Below are positions 18,362-27,959 of a DNA stretch of 50,038 nucleotides, in pieces. Location: assembly GCA_011524905.1 (NCBI GenBank), contig WTJI01000009.1, forward strand, positions 15,257 through 65,294, given 5' to 3'. Numbering within the stretch: the stretch's first letter is position 1; the number at the start of each line of letters is the position of its first letter. Origin of the DNA: Flavobacteriales bacterium. Lineage in GTDB: Bacteria > Bacteroidota > Bacteroidia > Flavobacteriales > Flavobacteriaceae. A program made the position numbers and the translations under genes. Below the pieces are notes generated by a model that did not search any database, was not told the DNA's origin, and saw only the letters and a program-made list of their open reading frames with translations.

Positions 18362-19531
18362 ATGAAAAAGTACCTTTTTTTACTCCCTTTATTTCTCCTA
18401 ACCCAATGTGGTGGTGAACAAAAAGTCACTGTCGAAGAACTGATACAAAAAGGATCTTTGACCGATCTGCAAAATTTAAAAACCAGCAAACAAAAAACGC
18501 TTAATGACTTAAAGCTTGAGATTGATAAATTGGATGCTGCCATCAATGTGCAAAACAACAATCAAAAGTTTTTATTGGGAACGGATATGCTTATAACCCC
18601 GCAAGAATTCAAACATTATGTGGCTTTTCAGGGTACGATTGACACTGACCAAAATTTGGTTTTGTATCCAGAACTACCTGGCTTATTAACCGATATATAT
18701 GTACAAGAAGGACAACGGGTCAAAAAAGGTGCTGTATTGGCCCGATTGAGTGACGGAGGGATGCAAGATCAATTAGAACAATTACGATTACAGCTTGCCT
18801 TGGCCAAAACCACTTTTGAGCGACAACAAAAACTCTGGGATGAAAAGATAGGGTCTGAAATGCAGTTTTTGCAAGCTGAAACCACTTATAAAGCCTTAAA
18901 AAAGAGTGTGTCTCAAATGCAAGATCAAGTAGCTAAAACCAAAATCATCGCTCCCTTTGATGGAATTGTAGATCATATCATCGCAGATAAAGGGGCGAAT
19001 ATGGCACCTGGTGCGACACCTATTATGCGCTTTGTCAATCTCAATCAAATGCATCTTGCTGGTGAAATACCAGAAAAACACCTTCCTAATATCCAAAAGG
19101 GAGCCGATGCAAAAGTTTTTGTTCCAGTGCTGGGCAAAGAAATGGAAGCCACAGTGTCTTTGGTGGGAAATTACATCAACCCCAACAACCGATCATTCAG
19201 AATTGAAATTGACCTCAATAATCCCGAGGCTATGCTCAAACCTAATATGACAGCCCAGGTTTTACTGAACGATTATACCAACCCAGAAGCTTTGTTGGTC
19301 CCAATAAAGAATATCCTTAAGAACCAAAATGGCGACAGCTATGTTTTTGTTTTAAAAAATATTGAAGGAGAAAAAAACACTTATAAAGCAATCAAAACTT
19401 TCGTAAAACTTGGCTCTGAATCAGACAATAAAAGAGAAATCTTAAGCGGATTAAAAGCTGGAGACCGCATCCTCCAAGAAGGCGTACGTTTGGTCAAAGA
19501 CCAACAGACGGTAAAAATCAGTAATTCCTAA
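18362..19531 (+). CDS. RND efflux periplasmic adaptor (membrane fusion lipoprotein)
   Basis: Links the inner-membrane pump to TolC. The 389 residues begin with a lipoprotein signal (MKKYLFLLPLFLLTQCGG, lipid cysteine at 16). A coiled-coil segment follows (about residues 25-65). The lipoyl half-domains (GLLTDIYVQEGQRVKKGAVLARL and IIAPFDGIVDHIIADKGAN) flank a second hairpin. The beta-barrel and membrane-proximal domains follow. It sits 14 bases before the permease gene. Confidence 0.93.
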   Translation: MKKYLFLLPLFLLTQCGGEQKVTVEELIQKGSLTDLQNLKTSKQKTLNDLKLEIDKLDAAINVQNNNQKFLLGTDMLITPQEFKHYVAFQGTIDTDQNLVLYPELPGLLTDIYVQEGQRVKKGAVLARLSDGGMQDQLEQLRLQLALAKTTFERQQKLWDEKIGSEMQFLQAETTYKALKKSVSQMQDQVAKTKIIAPFDGIVDHIIADKGANMAPGATPIMRFVNLNQMHLAGEIPEKHLPNIQKGADAKVFVPVLGKEMEATVSLVGNYINPNNRSFRIEIDLNNPEAMLKPNMTAQVLLNDYTNPEALLVPIKNILKNQNGDSYVFVLKNIEGEKNTYKAIKTFVKLGSESDNKREILSGLKAGDRILQEGVRLVKDQQTVKISNS

Positions 19532-19545
19532 TTGGTATCAATCGC

Positions 19546-22500
19546 ATGAAAAAATCATCCAAACTCAAAGAATTTGCACTGTCATCTTGGGCTATCGATC
19601 GAGGCACGCTGATGTATGTCGTCATTGGGCTATTTTTCTTCTTAGGCATTTCAGCATATCTAAATATGCCTAGGGAAAACTATCCTGAAATCAATACCAA
19701 CGAAGTATTTGTCAGTTCTGTATTCCCAGGAAACACCCCCGAAGACATGGAACGTCTTATTACAGATCCTCTTGAAGAGGAACTCAAAGGTGTTCCCAAC
19801 CTGAAAAAAATTACCTCCTCATCTTTGGAAAACTTCTCTTTGATTACCGTCGAATTTGACGAAAACATCACCAAAGAAAGCGCAAAAATAAAAGTGCAGG
19901 ACAAAATCGATAATGTAGTATCCTCTGCCGATTGGCCAACTTTCAATGGAGCCAAAGTAGAACCCACTGCTTTTGAATTTAGTCTGTCAGAAGAAATTCC
20001 TATTCTAAATATAGGACTGTCGGGAGACCTGCCCATCGAAGAATTAAAATACTACGGCGAACTATTGCAGGACCGCATCGAACAAATGTCAGAAATCAAA
20101 GAAGTTGCCTTAAGAGGTGTGCAAGATTTTGAGGTCGAAATAGCAGTAGATTTAATGAAAATAAACGCTGCCACAGTTTCTTTCGAAGACATACTCAACG
20201 CCATCCGAAGAGAAAACAGCACTATTTCCGCCGGAAATGTTGTTGGCGACGGCCTCAGACGTAACATTAGAGTACTAGGGGAAATTGAACAACCCGAGGA
20301 TTTGGCTGAAATGGTCATAAAAAATCAAAATGGAACTGTCTTTTTAGGCGATGTAGCCGATATTCGTTTCAAAGAGAAGGAAATCAACTCTTTTGCACGT
20401 TCTGCTGGAAAAAAAGCATTGGTTTTGGATGTCAAAAAGCGAAGTGGAAAAAACTTAATCAAAACCGTAGAAAAAATCCGAGCGACAATTGATGAAACGG
20501 TTTCCAACAATTTCCCTTCCTCTATAGATGTAGACATTTCCAACGACCAATCCAATACAACTAAAAATATTGTTAGTGATCTTGCGAATAATATCGTATT
20601 TGGCGTCTTACTGGTGATTACTGTTTTGATGTTTTTCTTAGGCTTTCGCAACGCCTTGTTTGTTGGATTTGCCATCCCCATGTCGATGTTTATGTCCTTC
20701 ATGATCTTGGATTTTTTAGGCAACACCATCAATACCATGGTGTTATTCGGGTTAATTATGGGTCTAGGTATGCTTGTTGACAACGGTATAGTGGTCATCG
20801 AAAACGCCTATCGATTGATGGAAAAAGAAGGTATGAACGCCATAGAGGCCGCTAAAAAAGGAATTGGCGAAATTGCCTATCCCATCATTATTTCCACAGC
20901 TACTACCATTGCTGCTTTCTTGCCATTAGGCTTTTGGCCTGGTTTAATGGGGGAGTTTATGATCTTTTTCCCAATGACTTTGTCCATTGTTTTGGGGTCT
21001 TCTCTTTTCGTAGCCATCTTTTTTAATTCCGTTTTGGTTTCTCGCTTTATGGAACTCGGAGATAAAGAAATCAGTCAAAAAGGATTATGGCGACTAACAT
21101 TCATTTTGGGTGGCTTGGGTCTCATTCTAATTTTCAATATTGGTACGCTCCGAGCGTTGGGGACTCTTATGCTACTGACTACCCTACTCTTTTGGGCGTA
21201 TAAATATTTCATCAAAAAATGGGCGCGTACTTTCCAAAACAACACCTTGGTAGATTTGGAAAATTGGTATCGTGGTGCCTTGACTTTTGCCCTTACGGGT
21301 CGTAAGCCATATGTGTTTTTGTTTGGCACCATTGGATTGCTCTTCTCTTCTTTTATCATTCTTGGATTAGCCGCCCCTAAAGTGGAATTTTTTCCTGACA
21401 ATCAACCGCAACAAATTATCATTTACTCCGAATACCCAGAAGGTACTTCAATTGATAAAACCAATCAGACAGCGCAACAAATTGAAGCCGCTGTATTAAA
21501 AGTCGTCAACCATCCTAAATATATGGACGGGGAAGAAAATTTTATGATTGACTCCAATGTAGCTGTGGTTGGGGCAGGGGCTCAAAACCCAGAAACAGAC
21601 AGAGGTGGTGATCAAGACATGCCGCACAAAGCGAAAATAACCTTGACCATGACCGAATTCAAATACAGACGTGGCCTGTCTTCAGAGACCATGCGTATGG
21701 AAATCCAACAGGCCCTTAAGGATCGTTTTCCTGGCATAGCTATTTCCGTTGAAAAAACAGGTGCAGGTCCTTCTGCTGGTTATCCTATCAACATTGAAAT
21801 CAGTGGGGAGAACTACGACGAACTGATTCAAGAAGCCGAAAATATGCGTACCTACCTCAATCGAGAAAATATTCCTGGGGTGGAAGAACTTAAAATAGAT
21901 GTCAATAAAAGCAAGCCTGGACTGGCAGTTGAAATTGACCGTCGCAAAGCAGGAAGCTTAGGCGTTACAGCAGGACAAATCGGTCAACAACTCCGCCGTG
22001 CCCTATTTGGTGAAAAAGCTGGTATTTACAAACAAAATGGGGAAGATTATGACATTAACGTTCGCTTTGATGAAAATGAAAGAAAAAACACCGATGTACT
22101 GCTTGATCAGTACGTTGTCTTTCGGGACCAAGCCAGTGGACGAATCAAAGAAATTCCCGTTAGCGCTGTTGCACAGATGGAAAACACCACGTCTTTTAGT
22201 GCTATCAAACACAAAGACCTCCGGAGGGTAGTAACGCTTTACTCTGCTGTCTTAGCTGGTTTCAATGCCAATGAAGTGGTGGATAATATCAAACAAAGTT
22301 TAACAGGATACACTGAACTACCCCGTCAGGTGAGCTACGAATTTACAGGTGAAATTGCCGAGCAAGAGACCAACATGAACTTCTTAACAGGCGCTCTGCT
22401 ATCCGCCTTGGGACTAATCCTTTTTCTGTTGGTATTACAATTCAACTCAATTTCCAATCCCCTAATTATATTACTATCCATCTTTCTCAGTTTCACTGGT

Positions 22501-23019
22501 GTACTTTATGGCATTAGTATTTTCCGGATGCCATTTGTAATTATGATGACCATGATGGGAATCATTTCGCTTTCGGGAATCGTAGTAAATAATGGTGTGG
22601 TTTTAATTGACTATACCCAGCTGTTGATTGCAAGAAGAAAAGAAACGCTAGGGCTTCCTTTCGAGGAATTGCTCCCCCGCGCTGAGGTACGTGAAGCAAT
22701 TATCAACGGTGGAGTTGCCCGATTGCGTCCTGTACTTTTGACTGCTATCACAACTATTTTGGGATTGATCCCATTAGCTACTGGGCTCAATATCAACTTT
22801 TTTAGCTTGATGAGTGAATGGGATGCCAAAGTGTATGTTGGCGGTGACAATGTTATTTTTTGGGGGCCACTGGCTTGGACAGTTATTTTTGGATTAACCT
22901 TTGCCACCTTCCTGACCCTTGTCATTGTGCCTGCTTGTTTCTTTTTGATCTACCGACTCAAATTACGTATCCGAGCATTTCGAAAGCCAAAAGAACTTAA
23001 TACCTTAGCCGAGAATTAA
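19546..23019 (+). CDS. RND superfamily efflux permease
   Basis: Inner-membrane proton-driven exporter of about 1,157 residues, longer than AcrB (about 1,050). The typical architecture is seen: an N-terminal membrane helix, a porter domain starting at [14 protein letters not shown], helices 2-6 with [24 protein letters not shown] in helix 4, then a second half with [31 protein letters not shown]. After helix 6 there is an insertion of about 60 residues ([16 protein letters not shown], then [18 protein letters not shown]) that looks like two added membrane segments. Helix 4 has Asp-Asn where AcrB has the Asp-Asp proton relay. Substrates unknown. Confidence 0.94.
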   Translation: MKKSSKLKEFALSSWAIDRGTLMYVVIGLFFFLGISAYLNMPRENYPEINTNEVFVSSVFPGNTPEDMERLITDPLEEELKGVPNLKKITSSSLENFSLITVEFDENITKESAKIKVQDKIDNVVSSADWPTFNGAKVEPTAFEFSLSEEIPILNIGLSGDLPIEELKYYGELLQDRIEQMSEIKEVALRGVQDFEVEIAVDLMKINAATVSFEDILNAIRRENSTISAGNVVGDGLRRNIRVLGEIEQPEDLAEMVIKNQNGTVFLGDVADIRFKEKEINSFARSAGKKALVLDVKKRSGKNLIKTVEKIRATIDETVSNNFPSSIDVDISNDQSNTTKNIVSDLANNIVFGVLLVITVLMFFLGFRNALFVGFAIPMSMFMSFMILDFLGNTINTMVLFGLIMGLGMLVDNGIVVIENAYRLMEKEGMNAIEAAKKGIGEIAYPIIISTATTIAAFLPLGFWPGLMGEFMIFFPMTLSIVLGSSLFVAIFFNSVLVSRFMELGDKEISQKGLWRLTFILGGLGLILIFNIGTLRALGTLMLLTTLLFWAYKYFIKKWARTFQNNTLVDLENWYRGALTFALTGRKPYVFLFGTIGLLFSSFIILGLAAPKVEFFPDNQPQQIIIYSEYPEGTSIDKTNQTAQQIEAAVLKVVNHPKYMDGEENFMIDSNVAVVGAGAQNPETDRGGDQDMPHKAKITLTMTEFKYRRGLSSETMRMEIQQALKDRFPGIAISVEKTGAGPSAGYPINIEISGENYDELIQEAENMRTYLNRENIPGVEELKIDVNKSKPGLAVEIDRRKAGSLGVTAGQIGQQLRRALFGEKAGIYKQNGEDYDINVRFDENERKNTDVLLDQYVVFRDQASGRIKEIPVSAVAQMENTTSFSAIKHKDLRRVVTLYSAVLAGFNANEVVDNIKQSLTGYTELPRQVSYEFTGEIAEQETNMNFLTGALLSALGLILFLLVLQFNSISNPLIILLSIFLSFTGVLYGISIFRMPFVIMMTMMGIISLSGIVVNNGVVLIDYTQLLIARRKETLGLPFEELLPRAEVREAIINGGVARLRPVLLTAITTILGLIPLATGLNINFFSLMSEWDAKVYVGGDNVIFWGPLAWTVIFGLTFATFLTLVIVPACFFLIYRLKLRIRAFRKPKELNTLAEN

Positions 23020-23027
23020 ACCGTATT

Positions 23028-24782
23028 ATGCTTCGAACAACGAATTGTGGATCACTTGACATTACAGCAGTAGGCCAACGCGTGGTCCTTGCTGGATGGG
23101 TACAAAAAACCAGAAACAAAGGCTTTATGTTATGGGTCGATTTGAGAGATCGCTATGGCATTACGCAAATTATCTTTGACGAAGAACGTACCCCCAAAGC
23201 AGTCTTGGAACTTGCCCAGACCCTTGGACGAGAGTTTGTCATCCAAATTGAAGGAGAAGTCATCGAGAGGGAGTCTAAAAACCCTAATATAAACACGGGG
23301 GCCATCGAAATCCTAGCCGACCAACTTCAAATCTTGAATCCCTCATCTATTCCGCCTTTTACCATTGAAAATGAAACTGATGGTGGCGAGGAGTTACGCA
23401 TGCAATACCGCTATTTGGATATCCGAAGAGCACCCGTTCGAGAGAATTTAATTTTCCGCCATAAAATTGCTTTAGCAATTAGAAACTACCTCTCCAACAA
23501 TGGATTTATCGAAGTAGAAACTCCATATTTGATCAAATCAACACCAGAGGGGGCTCGAGATTTTGTTGTACCATCTAGGATGCACCATGGCGAATTTTAT
23601 GCCCTCCCCCAATCCCCACAAACCTTTAAACAGTTGTTGATGGTAGGGGGGATGGACAAATATTTTCAAATCGTTAAGTGTTTTCGAGATGAAGACCTAC
23701 GGGCAGACCGTCAACCTGAATTTACCCAAATAGACTGCGAACTGGCTTTTGTTGAACAAGAGGATATCCTCAAACAATTTGAAGGCCTAACCCGACATCT
23801 TCTAAAAGAAATAAAGGGTGTAGAAGTGGGTGATTTCCCCCGTATGCCATATGAAGAAGCCATGCGCCGCTTTGGCAACGACAAGCCCGATATCCGCTTT
23901 GGTATGGAATTTACCGAACTCAACAAACTAGCTCAAGGCAAAGGATTTGGTGTTTTTGACAGCCAAGAATTGGTTGTAGGTATCGCTGTTCCTGGGGCTG
24001 CCGAATACACCCGCAAACAGATCGATGCTTTGATTGATTGGGTCAAGCGCCCCCAAGTGGGTGCCCTTGGTTTGGTCTGGGTCAAATGCAACACCGATGG
24101 TAGTTATAAATCTTCTGTAGATAAATTTTTTAATCAAGCAGACCTCCAATCCTGGGCTGCTGCAAGCGATGCCCAAGCAGGTGACCTAATTTTGGTCATG
24201 GCTGGACCAACCCAGAGCACCCGCACCCAGCTTAGTGCCTTGCGCATGGAAATAGCTGAACGTTTGGAACTCCGTGATCCTAATACTTTTGCCCCCCTGT
24301 GGGTAACAGACTTTCCACTATTGGAATGGGATGAAGAAAGCCAACGCTATCATGCCATGCACCACCCCTTTACAGCACCCAAGCCTGAGCAATTAGACCT
24401 TCTTGATTCTGATCCCAAACAGGTAAAAGCGAATGCCTATGACTTGGTGTTAAACGGCAATGAAATTGGTGGGGGTTCCATTCGGATTCACAACACCGAA
24501 CTGCAACAAAAAATGTTTGACCTATTGGGTTTTACTAAAGAAGAGGCACAAGCACAATTTGGCTTTTTAATGGATGCTTTCCAATATGGCGCTCCTCCAC
24601 ACGGTGGAATTGCTTTTGGATTAGATCGACTGGTTGCTCTTTTAGGGGGCAAAGAAACCATTCGAGACTTTATCGCTTTCCCTAAAAACAACAGTGGCAG
24701 AGACTTGATGATTGATGCACCCACTACCATCGCCAATGAACAATTGGAGGAACTGGCACTGAACATTCGCCCAATAAATTAA
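23028..24782 (+). CDS. aspS: Aspartyl-tRNA synthetase
   Basis: Charges tRNA-Asp with aspartate. The 584 residues match the bacterial type: anticodon-binding OB domain ([28 protein letters not shown]), class II motif 2 ([18 protein letters not shown]), the bacterial insertion domain (about residues 290-410) and motif 3 ([15 protein letters not shown]). It begins 8 bases after the RND gene with no terminator between, so it is partly read from the efflux transcript unless an unseen promoter lies inside the RND gene. Confidence 0.97.
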   Translation: MLRTTNCGSLDITAVGQRVVLAGWVQKTRNKGFMLWVDLRDRYGITQIIFDEERTPKAVLELAQTLGREFVIQIEGEVIERESKNPNINTGAIEILADQLQILNPSSIPPFTIENETDGGEELRMQYRYLDIRRAPVRENLIFRHKIALAIRNYLSNNGFIEVETPYLIKSTPEGARDFVVPSRMHHGEFYALPQSPQTFKQLLMVGGMDKYFQIVKCFRDEDLRADRQPEFTQIDCELAFVEQEDILKQFEGLTRHLLKEIKGVEVGDFPRMPYEEAMRRFGNDKPDIRFGMEFTELNKLAQGKGFGVFDSQELVVGIAVPGAAEYTRKQIDALIDWVKRPQVGALGLVWVKCNTDGSYKSSVDKFFNQADLQSWAAASDAQAGDLILVMAGPTQSTRTQLSALRMEIAERLELRDPNTFAPLWVTDFPLLEWDEESQRYHAMHHPFTAPKPEQLDLLDSDPKQVKANAYDLVLNGNEIGGGSIRIHNTELQQKMFDLLGFTKEEAQAQFGFLMDAFQYGAPPHGGIAFGLDRLVALLGGKETIRDFIAFPKNNSGRDLMIDAPTTIANEQLEELALNIRPIN

Positions 24783-24793
24783 ATACAACCCAT

Positions 24794-25042
24794 ATGCGAT
24801 ATTTGCTTTGGTTGCTATTTTTGGGTTGGACAGGTGGTGTTTTTTGGGGATACTATATTCGTGCCCAAGACTATGCCCTTGGAGAAAAAATCATCGGCTT
24901 TTCCGTTCTCACTGCCGTTGTAATTTACCTTCCACTCTTTTTATACCATCGCTGGAAAGGGAAATCCCTCAGCGATTATACCCTGACAAAGGAAAATTTG
25001 GAGAAAATGCAACAACGGAAAGACAGTATGAGAAAAAGATGA
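24794..25042 (+). CDS. Small two-helix membrane protein, function unknown
   Basis: An 82-residue protein starting 11 bases after aspS. Two hydrophobic segments are visible, about residues 3-20 (LLWLLFLGWTGGVFWGYYI) and 34-52 (IGFSVLTAVVIYLPLFLY), followed by a charged, probably cytoplasmic tail rich in Lys, Arg, Gln and Met. I do not recognise the family. Coding character is good and it is probably the last gene of the operon. Confidence 0.7.
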   Translation: MRYLLWLLFLGWTGGVFWGYYIRAQDYALGEKIIGFSVLTAVVIYLPLFLYHRWKGKSLSDYTLTKENLEKMQQRKDSMRKR

Positions 25043-25374
25043 TCCAATCCCATTTACAAATCATTAACTTATATAATAAACGCTCCCTAAAGCACCTACT
25101 AACAATACTATTGCTTTAAAAAAACGAAGATAAATGCATTGACTTTGACAAAAACCCTGATCGTTTTTTGATTGAAGTCGAAGCGCATAACCTTACCCAG
25201 AGTTTTACCAAGTCTGAAAATCAATTGTATTGTTACGTGAATTTTGTTTAGAGCTGATGACATTATTGAGTTTGTTTAAAAAACAGGTGATACTGATTTT
25301 CCTTCTAAATAATTGAAATACTTTGAAACAAGAAATCTTTGAATTGAAAGGGGCTAATGCTGGTTTAAATAGCG
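25043..25374. other. Intergenic stretch with a possible gene remnant
   Basis: About 330 bases without a recognisable gene. The plus strand is open without any start codon from 25120 to a TAG at 25249-25251. The 43 codons include a protein-like stretch (PDRFLIEVEAHNLTQSF). This may be a decayed gene end or chance. I see no tRNA, terminator hairpin or repeat in the rest. Confidence 0.35.
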
Positions 25375-25382
25375 TACATTTG
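25375..25382 (+). promoter_or_regulatory. Promoter -7 box of the cold shock gene
   Basis: TACATTTG, 21 bases before the ATG at 25404. The short A/T-rich leader between them shows no long cold-shock-type untranslated region. Confidence 0.6.
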
Positions 25383-25403
25383 CCAATATTATAATTTTTT
25401 TAA

Positions 25404-25595
25404 ATGACTGGTACAGTTAAATTTTTTAATGAATCCAAAGGATTTGGTTTTATTACGGACGACGCTTCGGGCTCCGATGTGTTCGTTCACGTTACAGCCC
25501 TAGACGGGCTAACCCTCCAAGAGGGTGACAAAGTAGAATATGTAGAAGAAGAAGGCCGCAAGGGGAAGCAAGCTTCCCAAATCAAGCTTTTATAA
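25404..25595 (+). CDS. Cold shock domain protein
   Basis: A 63-residue single-domain protein that binds single-stranded nucleic acid. Both RNA-binding motifs are intact: KGFGFIT (RNP1) and DVFVHV (RNP2, normally VFVHF). It is single-copy here with its own promoter and a strong terminator at 25617-25640. Confidence 0.95.
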   Translation: MTGTVKFFNESKGFGFITDDASGSDVFVHVTALDGLTLQEGDKVEYVEEEGRKGKQASQIKLL

Positions 25596-25616
25596 ATGAT
25601 ATATGTTAGACTGGGA

Positions 25617-25640
25617 AAGCGCCTACGAGGCGCTTTTTTT
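25617..25640 (+). terminator. Rho-independent terminator after the cold shock gene
   Basis: Stem AAGCGCC / GGCGCTT with a five-base loop (TACGA) and a run of T. It ends at the stop of the convergent tadA gene; on the minus strand the hairpin is followed by only three T, so it mainly serves the plus strand. Confidence 0.9.
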
Positions 25641-26082
25641 ATGACCTCTTATCTGCAAAAAATTGCTGCAACAACTGCTCGGACTGATGAAGCATTACTC
25701 CCTGAGTAAATCTAGTTTTGGGATGCAACTGAGCCTTTTGAGTCAAAAATCCTCTTTTGGGATCGGATGCAGCAAAAACAACTCGATCTAATTGACTCCA
25801 AAACAAAGCCCCTGCACACATCACACAGGGCTCTAAGGTGACATAAAGTGTACAACCCTTGAGGTATTTTCCATTCAGAAAATGAGCTGCCGAGGTAATG
25901 GCTTGCATTTCTGCATGAGCAGTCACATCTTGGAGCTGTTCGGTCAGGTTGTGGCCGCGGGCAATAATTTTTTGTTGAATCACCACAACAGCACCCACGG
26001 GGACTTCGCCTTTTTCCAATGCTTTTTCAGCTTCAACAAGTGCTTGCTTCATAAAATAAGCGTCATCCAGTACCATTTCCAT
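25639..26082 (-). CDS. tadA: tRNA-specific adenosine deaminase (TadA-like)
   Basis: Zinc enzyme that converts the wobble adenosine of tRNA-Arg(ACG) to inosine. The 147 residues include the catalytic HAEMQAI (zinc His and proton-shuttle Glu) and PCVMCAGAL with the two zinc cysteines. I chose ATG at 26082 (MEMVLDDAYFMKQAL) because a TATTTTTG box ends exactly four bases before it. The frame is open ten codons higher, but that would overlap the box. A guanine-deaminase-like function is less likely but cannot be excluded. Confidence 0.9.
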   Translation of the reverse strand: MEMVLDDAYFMKQALVEAEKALEKGEVPVGAVVVIQQKIIARGHNLTEQLQDVTAHAEMQAITSAAHFLNGKYLKGCTLYVTLEPCVMCAGALFWSQLDRVVFAASDPKRGFLTQKAQLHPKTRFTQGVMLHQSEQLLQQFFADKRS

Positions 26083-26086
26083 AATG

Positions 26087-26094
26087 CAAAAATA
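26087..26094 (-). promoter_or_regulatory. tadA promoter -7 box, probably leaderless
   Basis: TATTTTTG on the minus strand, then CATT, then the ATG at 26082. Divergent from the dxs promoter 30 bases away, which has the same four-base spacing. Confidence 0.6.
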
Positions 26095-26124
26095 CAAATT
26101 TGCTCCGCCCAACAGAGGATATCC

Positions 26125-26132
26125 TATCTTTG
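26125..26132 (+). promoter_or_regulatory. dxs promoter -7 box, probably leaderless
   Basis: TATCTTTG, then CGGC, then the ATG at 26137. The four-base spacing puts the expected transcription start at the start codon. Confidence 0.6.
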
Positions 26133-26136
26133 CGGC

Positions 26137-27912
26137 ATGTGGCTAGAAAAAATGGCATCTCCTGCCGATTTAAAAAAATTGACTGCAACGGAATTGATGG
26201 ATTTGTGTCAAGAAATCCGTCAACGAATCATTACAGTAGTCGCTAAAAATGAAGGTCACCTAGGTGCTAGTCTTGGAACTGTAGAATTGACCGTCGCCAT
26301 TCATCGTGTTTTTAACAGTCCAGAAGACCGAATCATTTGGGATGTGGGGCACCAAGCCTATGGTCATAAACTACTCACCGGTCGGCAAGCTCTTTTTGAA
26401 ACCAACCGCAAATGGAAGGGAATCAGCGGCTTTCCTTCTCGAGAGGAGAGCCCTCACGATGCATTTGGAACAGGGCATGCAGGTACGTCTATTTCGGCAG
26501 CACTAGGTATGGCGCTCGCAGCCCAATTAAAGGGTAAGACAGATCGAAAACACATTGCGATTATCGGTGATGCCTCTATTGCCAGTGGTATCGCCCTAGA
26601 AGCCTTAAATCACTTAGGGACGACCTCAGCTAATATTTTGGTCATACTAAATGATAATGCCCAGAGTATTGATTCCAGTGTTGGGGCTTTAAAATCATAT
26701 TTTGAAACCATTAAGGCCACATCCAATGATAGTCACAAATTATTTCATCCCCTACAAATTCCATACAGCGGTCCTGTAGATGGTCATAATTTAGATCAGT
26801 TAATGAAGGCTTTAGAAAATATTTCTACTCAAAAAGGGCCCCAATTATTGCACGTGGTTACCACCAAAGGGAAAGGTTTGGCAGAAGCAGAAAAAGATCA
26901 AGTACGCTACCATGCCCCCGGGAAATTTGATCCTGTAACAGGGAAGATCAACAAAGATCGAGGCGCTTCTATCCGCAAATACCAAGATGTAGTGGGTGAA
27001 ACTTTGGAGGAACTAGCGGCAGTAAATGAAAAAATCGTAGCCATTACTCCTGCCATGGTTACGGGGAGTGGATTAAGTGGCTTTTTCAAGCGCTATCCCA
27101 AACGCAGTTTTGATGTAGGTATCGCAGAGCAACATGCTGTAACTTTTGCCGCAGGCCTAGCAACAACTGGGCTAGTTCCTTACTGTGTGATTTATTCCAC
27201 CTTTCTACAACGAGCCTATGACCAAGTGATTCACGACGTAGCTTTGCAAAAACTACCTGTTATTTTTTGTATTGATCGGGCTGGATTGGTTGGTCATGAC
27301 GGCGCAACTCACCATGGTGTATTTGATATTGCTTACCTACGTGTTATTCCAAATATGACACTCATCGCTCCCTCTGATAGTACGGTCTTACGCAATGCCT
27401 TGTTCAGCTGCCAAAAAAGTCTGAACGGTCCTGTTGCCATTCGCTACCCACGGGGTGTACTCCATGAAGTTGAAAATCCAACTGCCTTCAAGGCACTCGC
27501 TTGGGGAAAAAGTGAAATTTTAAAAAAAGGACACCGCTTTGCCTTGATCAGTGTGGGTACAACAAAGGCCATTTGTGAAAAAGCCATCAGCGAAATGAAT
27601 CAATCTCAAGATTGGACACATTGTGATTTAATATTTATCAAGCCCTTAGATATAGAGTTACTAAACCAGCTTATGAGTCAACACGAGCAAATTGTCGTGG
27701 TCGAAGAAGGTGTTCGTATGGGCGGTGCTGCAACTGCTATCCAAGAGTGGGCACAACAGACAGCTTGGCACAAACCCATAACAGCACTTGGTGTAGGGGA
27801 TCAGTTTGTAGAACATGGCGCAGTTGAGACCTTACAAAAAAAGCAAGGATTGGATGTGACCAGTCTAAAAAAACAACTCCAAGAGATTACAGTAAAAAAG
27901 CAAGCCCACTGA
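26137..27912 (+). CDS. dxs: 1-deoxy-D-xylulose-5-phosphate synthase
   Basis: Thiamine-pyrophosphate enzyme that condenses pyruvate and glyceraldehyde 3-phosphate, the first step of the MEP isoprenoid pathway. I chose ATG at 26137 (MWLEKMASPADLKKL, 591 residues); the 85 in-frame codons upstream lie over the tadA start and both promoters. The TPP/Mg site is GDASIASGIALEALNH...NDN, with Ala where most family members have GDG. The catalytic half has FDVGIAEQHAVTFAAGLA and DRAGLVGHDGATHHGVFD. It feeds the prenyl synthase and carotenoid steps. Confidence 0.95.
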   Translation: MWLEKMASPADLKKLTATELMDLCQEIRQRIITVVAKNEGHLGASLGTVELTVAIHRVFNSPEDRIIWDVGHQAYGHKLLTGRQALFETNRKWKGISGFPSREESPHDAFGTGHAGTSISAALGMALAAQLKGKTDRKHIAIIGDASIASGIALEALNHLGTTSANILVILNDNAQSIDSSVGALKSYFETIKATSNDSHKLFHPLQIPYSGPVDGHNLDQLMKALENISTQKGPQLLHVVTTKGKGLAEAEKDQVRYHAPGKFDPVTGKINKDRGASIRKYQDVVGETLEELAAVNEKIVAITPAMVTGSGLSGFFKRYPKRSFDVGIAEQHAVTFAAGLATTGLVPYCVIYSTFLQRAYDQVIHDVALQKLPVIFCIDRAGLVGHDGATHHGVFDIAYLRVIPNMTLIAPSDSTVLRNALFSCQKSLNGPVAIRYPRGVLHEVENPTAFKALAWGKSEILKKGHRFALISVGTTKAICEKAISEMNQSQDWTHCDLIFIKPLDIELLNQLMSQHEQIVVVEEGVRMGGAATAIQEWAQQTAWHKPITALGVGDQFVEHGAVETLQKKQGLDVTSLKKQLQEITVKKQAH

Positions 27913-27959
27913 ATGGGATTTTCCCCTGAGAAAAGTTTACTTTAGATAAAATTTGATTC

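Noticed and set aside
19680-22925. Minus-strand open frames of 70-157 codons within the RND permease gene
   Set aside because: They are antisense shadows, rich in Ser, Thr, Lys and Pro, with no start signals or recognisable domains.
25882-26136. 85-codon N-terminal extension of dxs
   Set aside because: It runs antisense through the start of tadA and both promoter boxes and has no Dxs resemblance.
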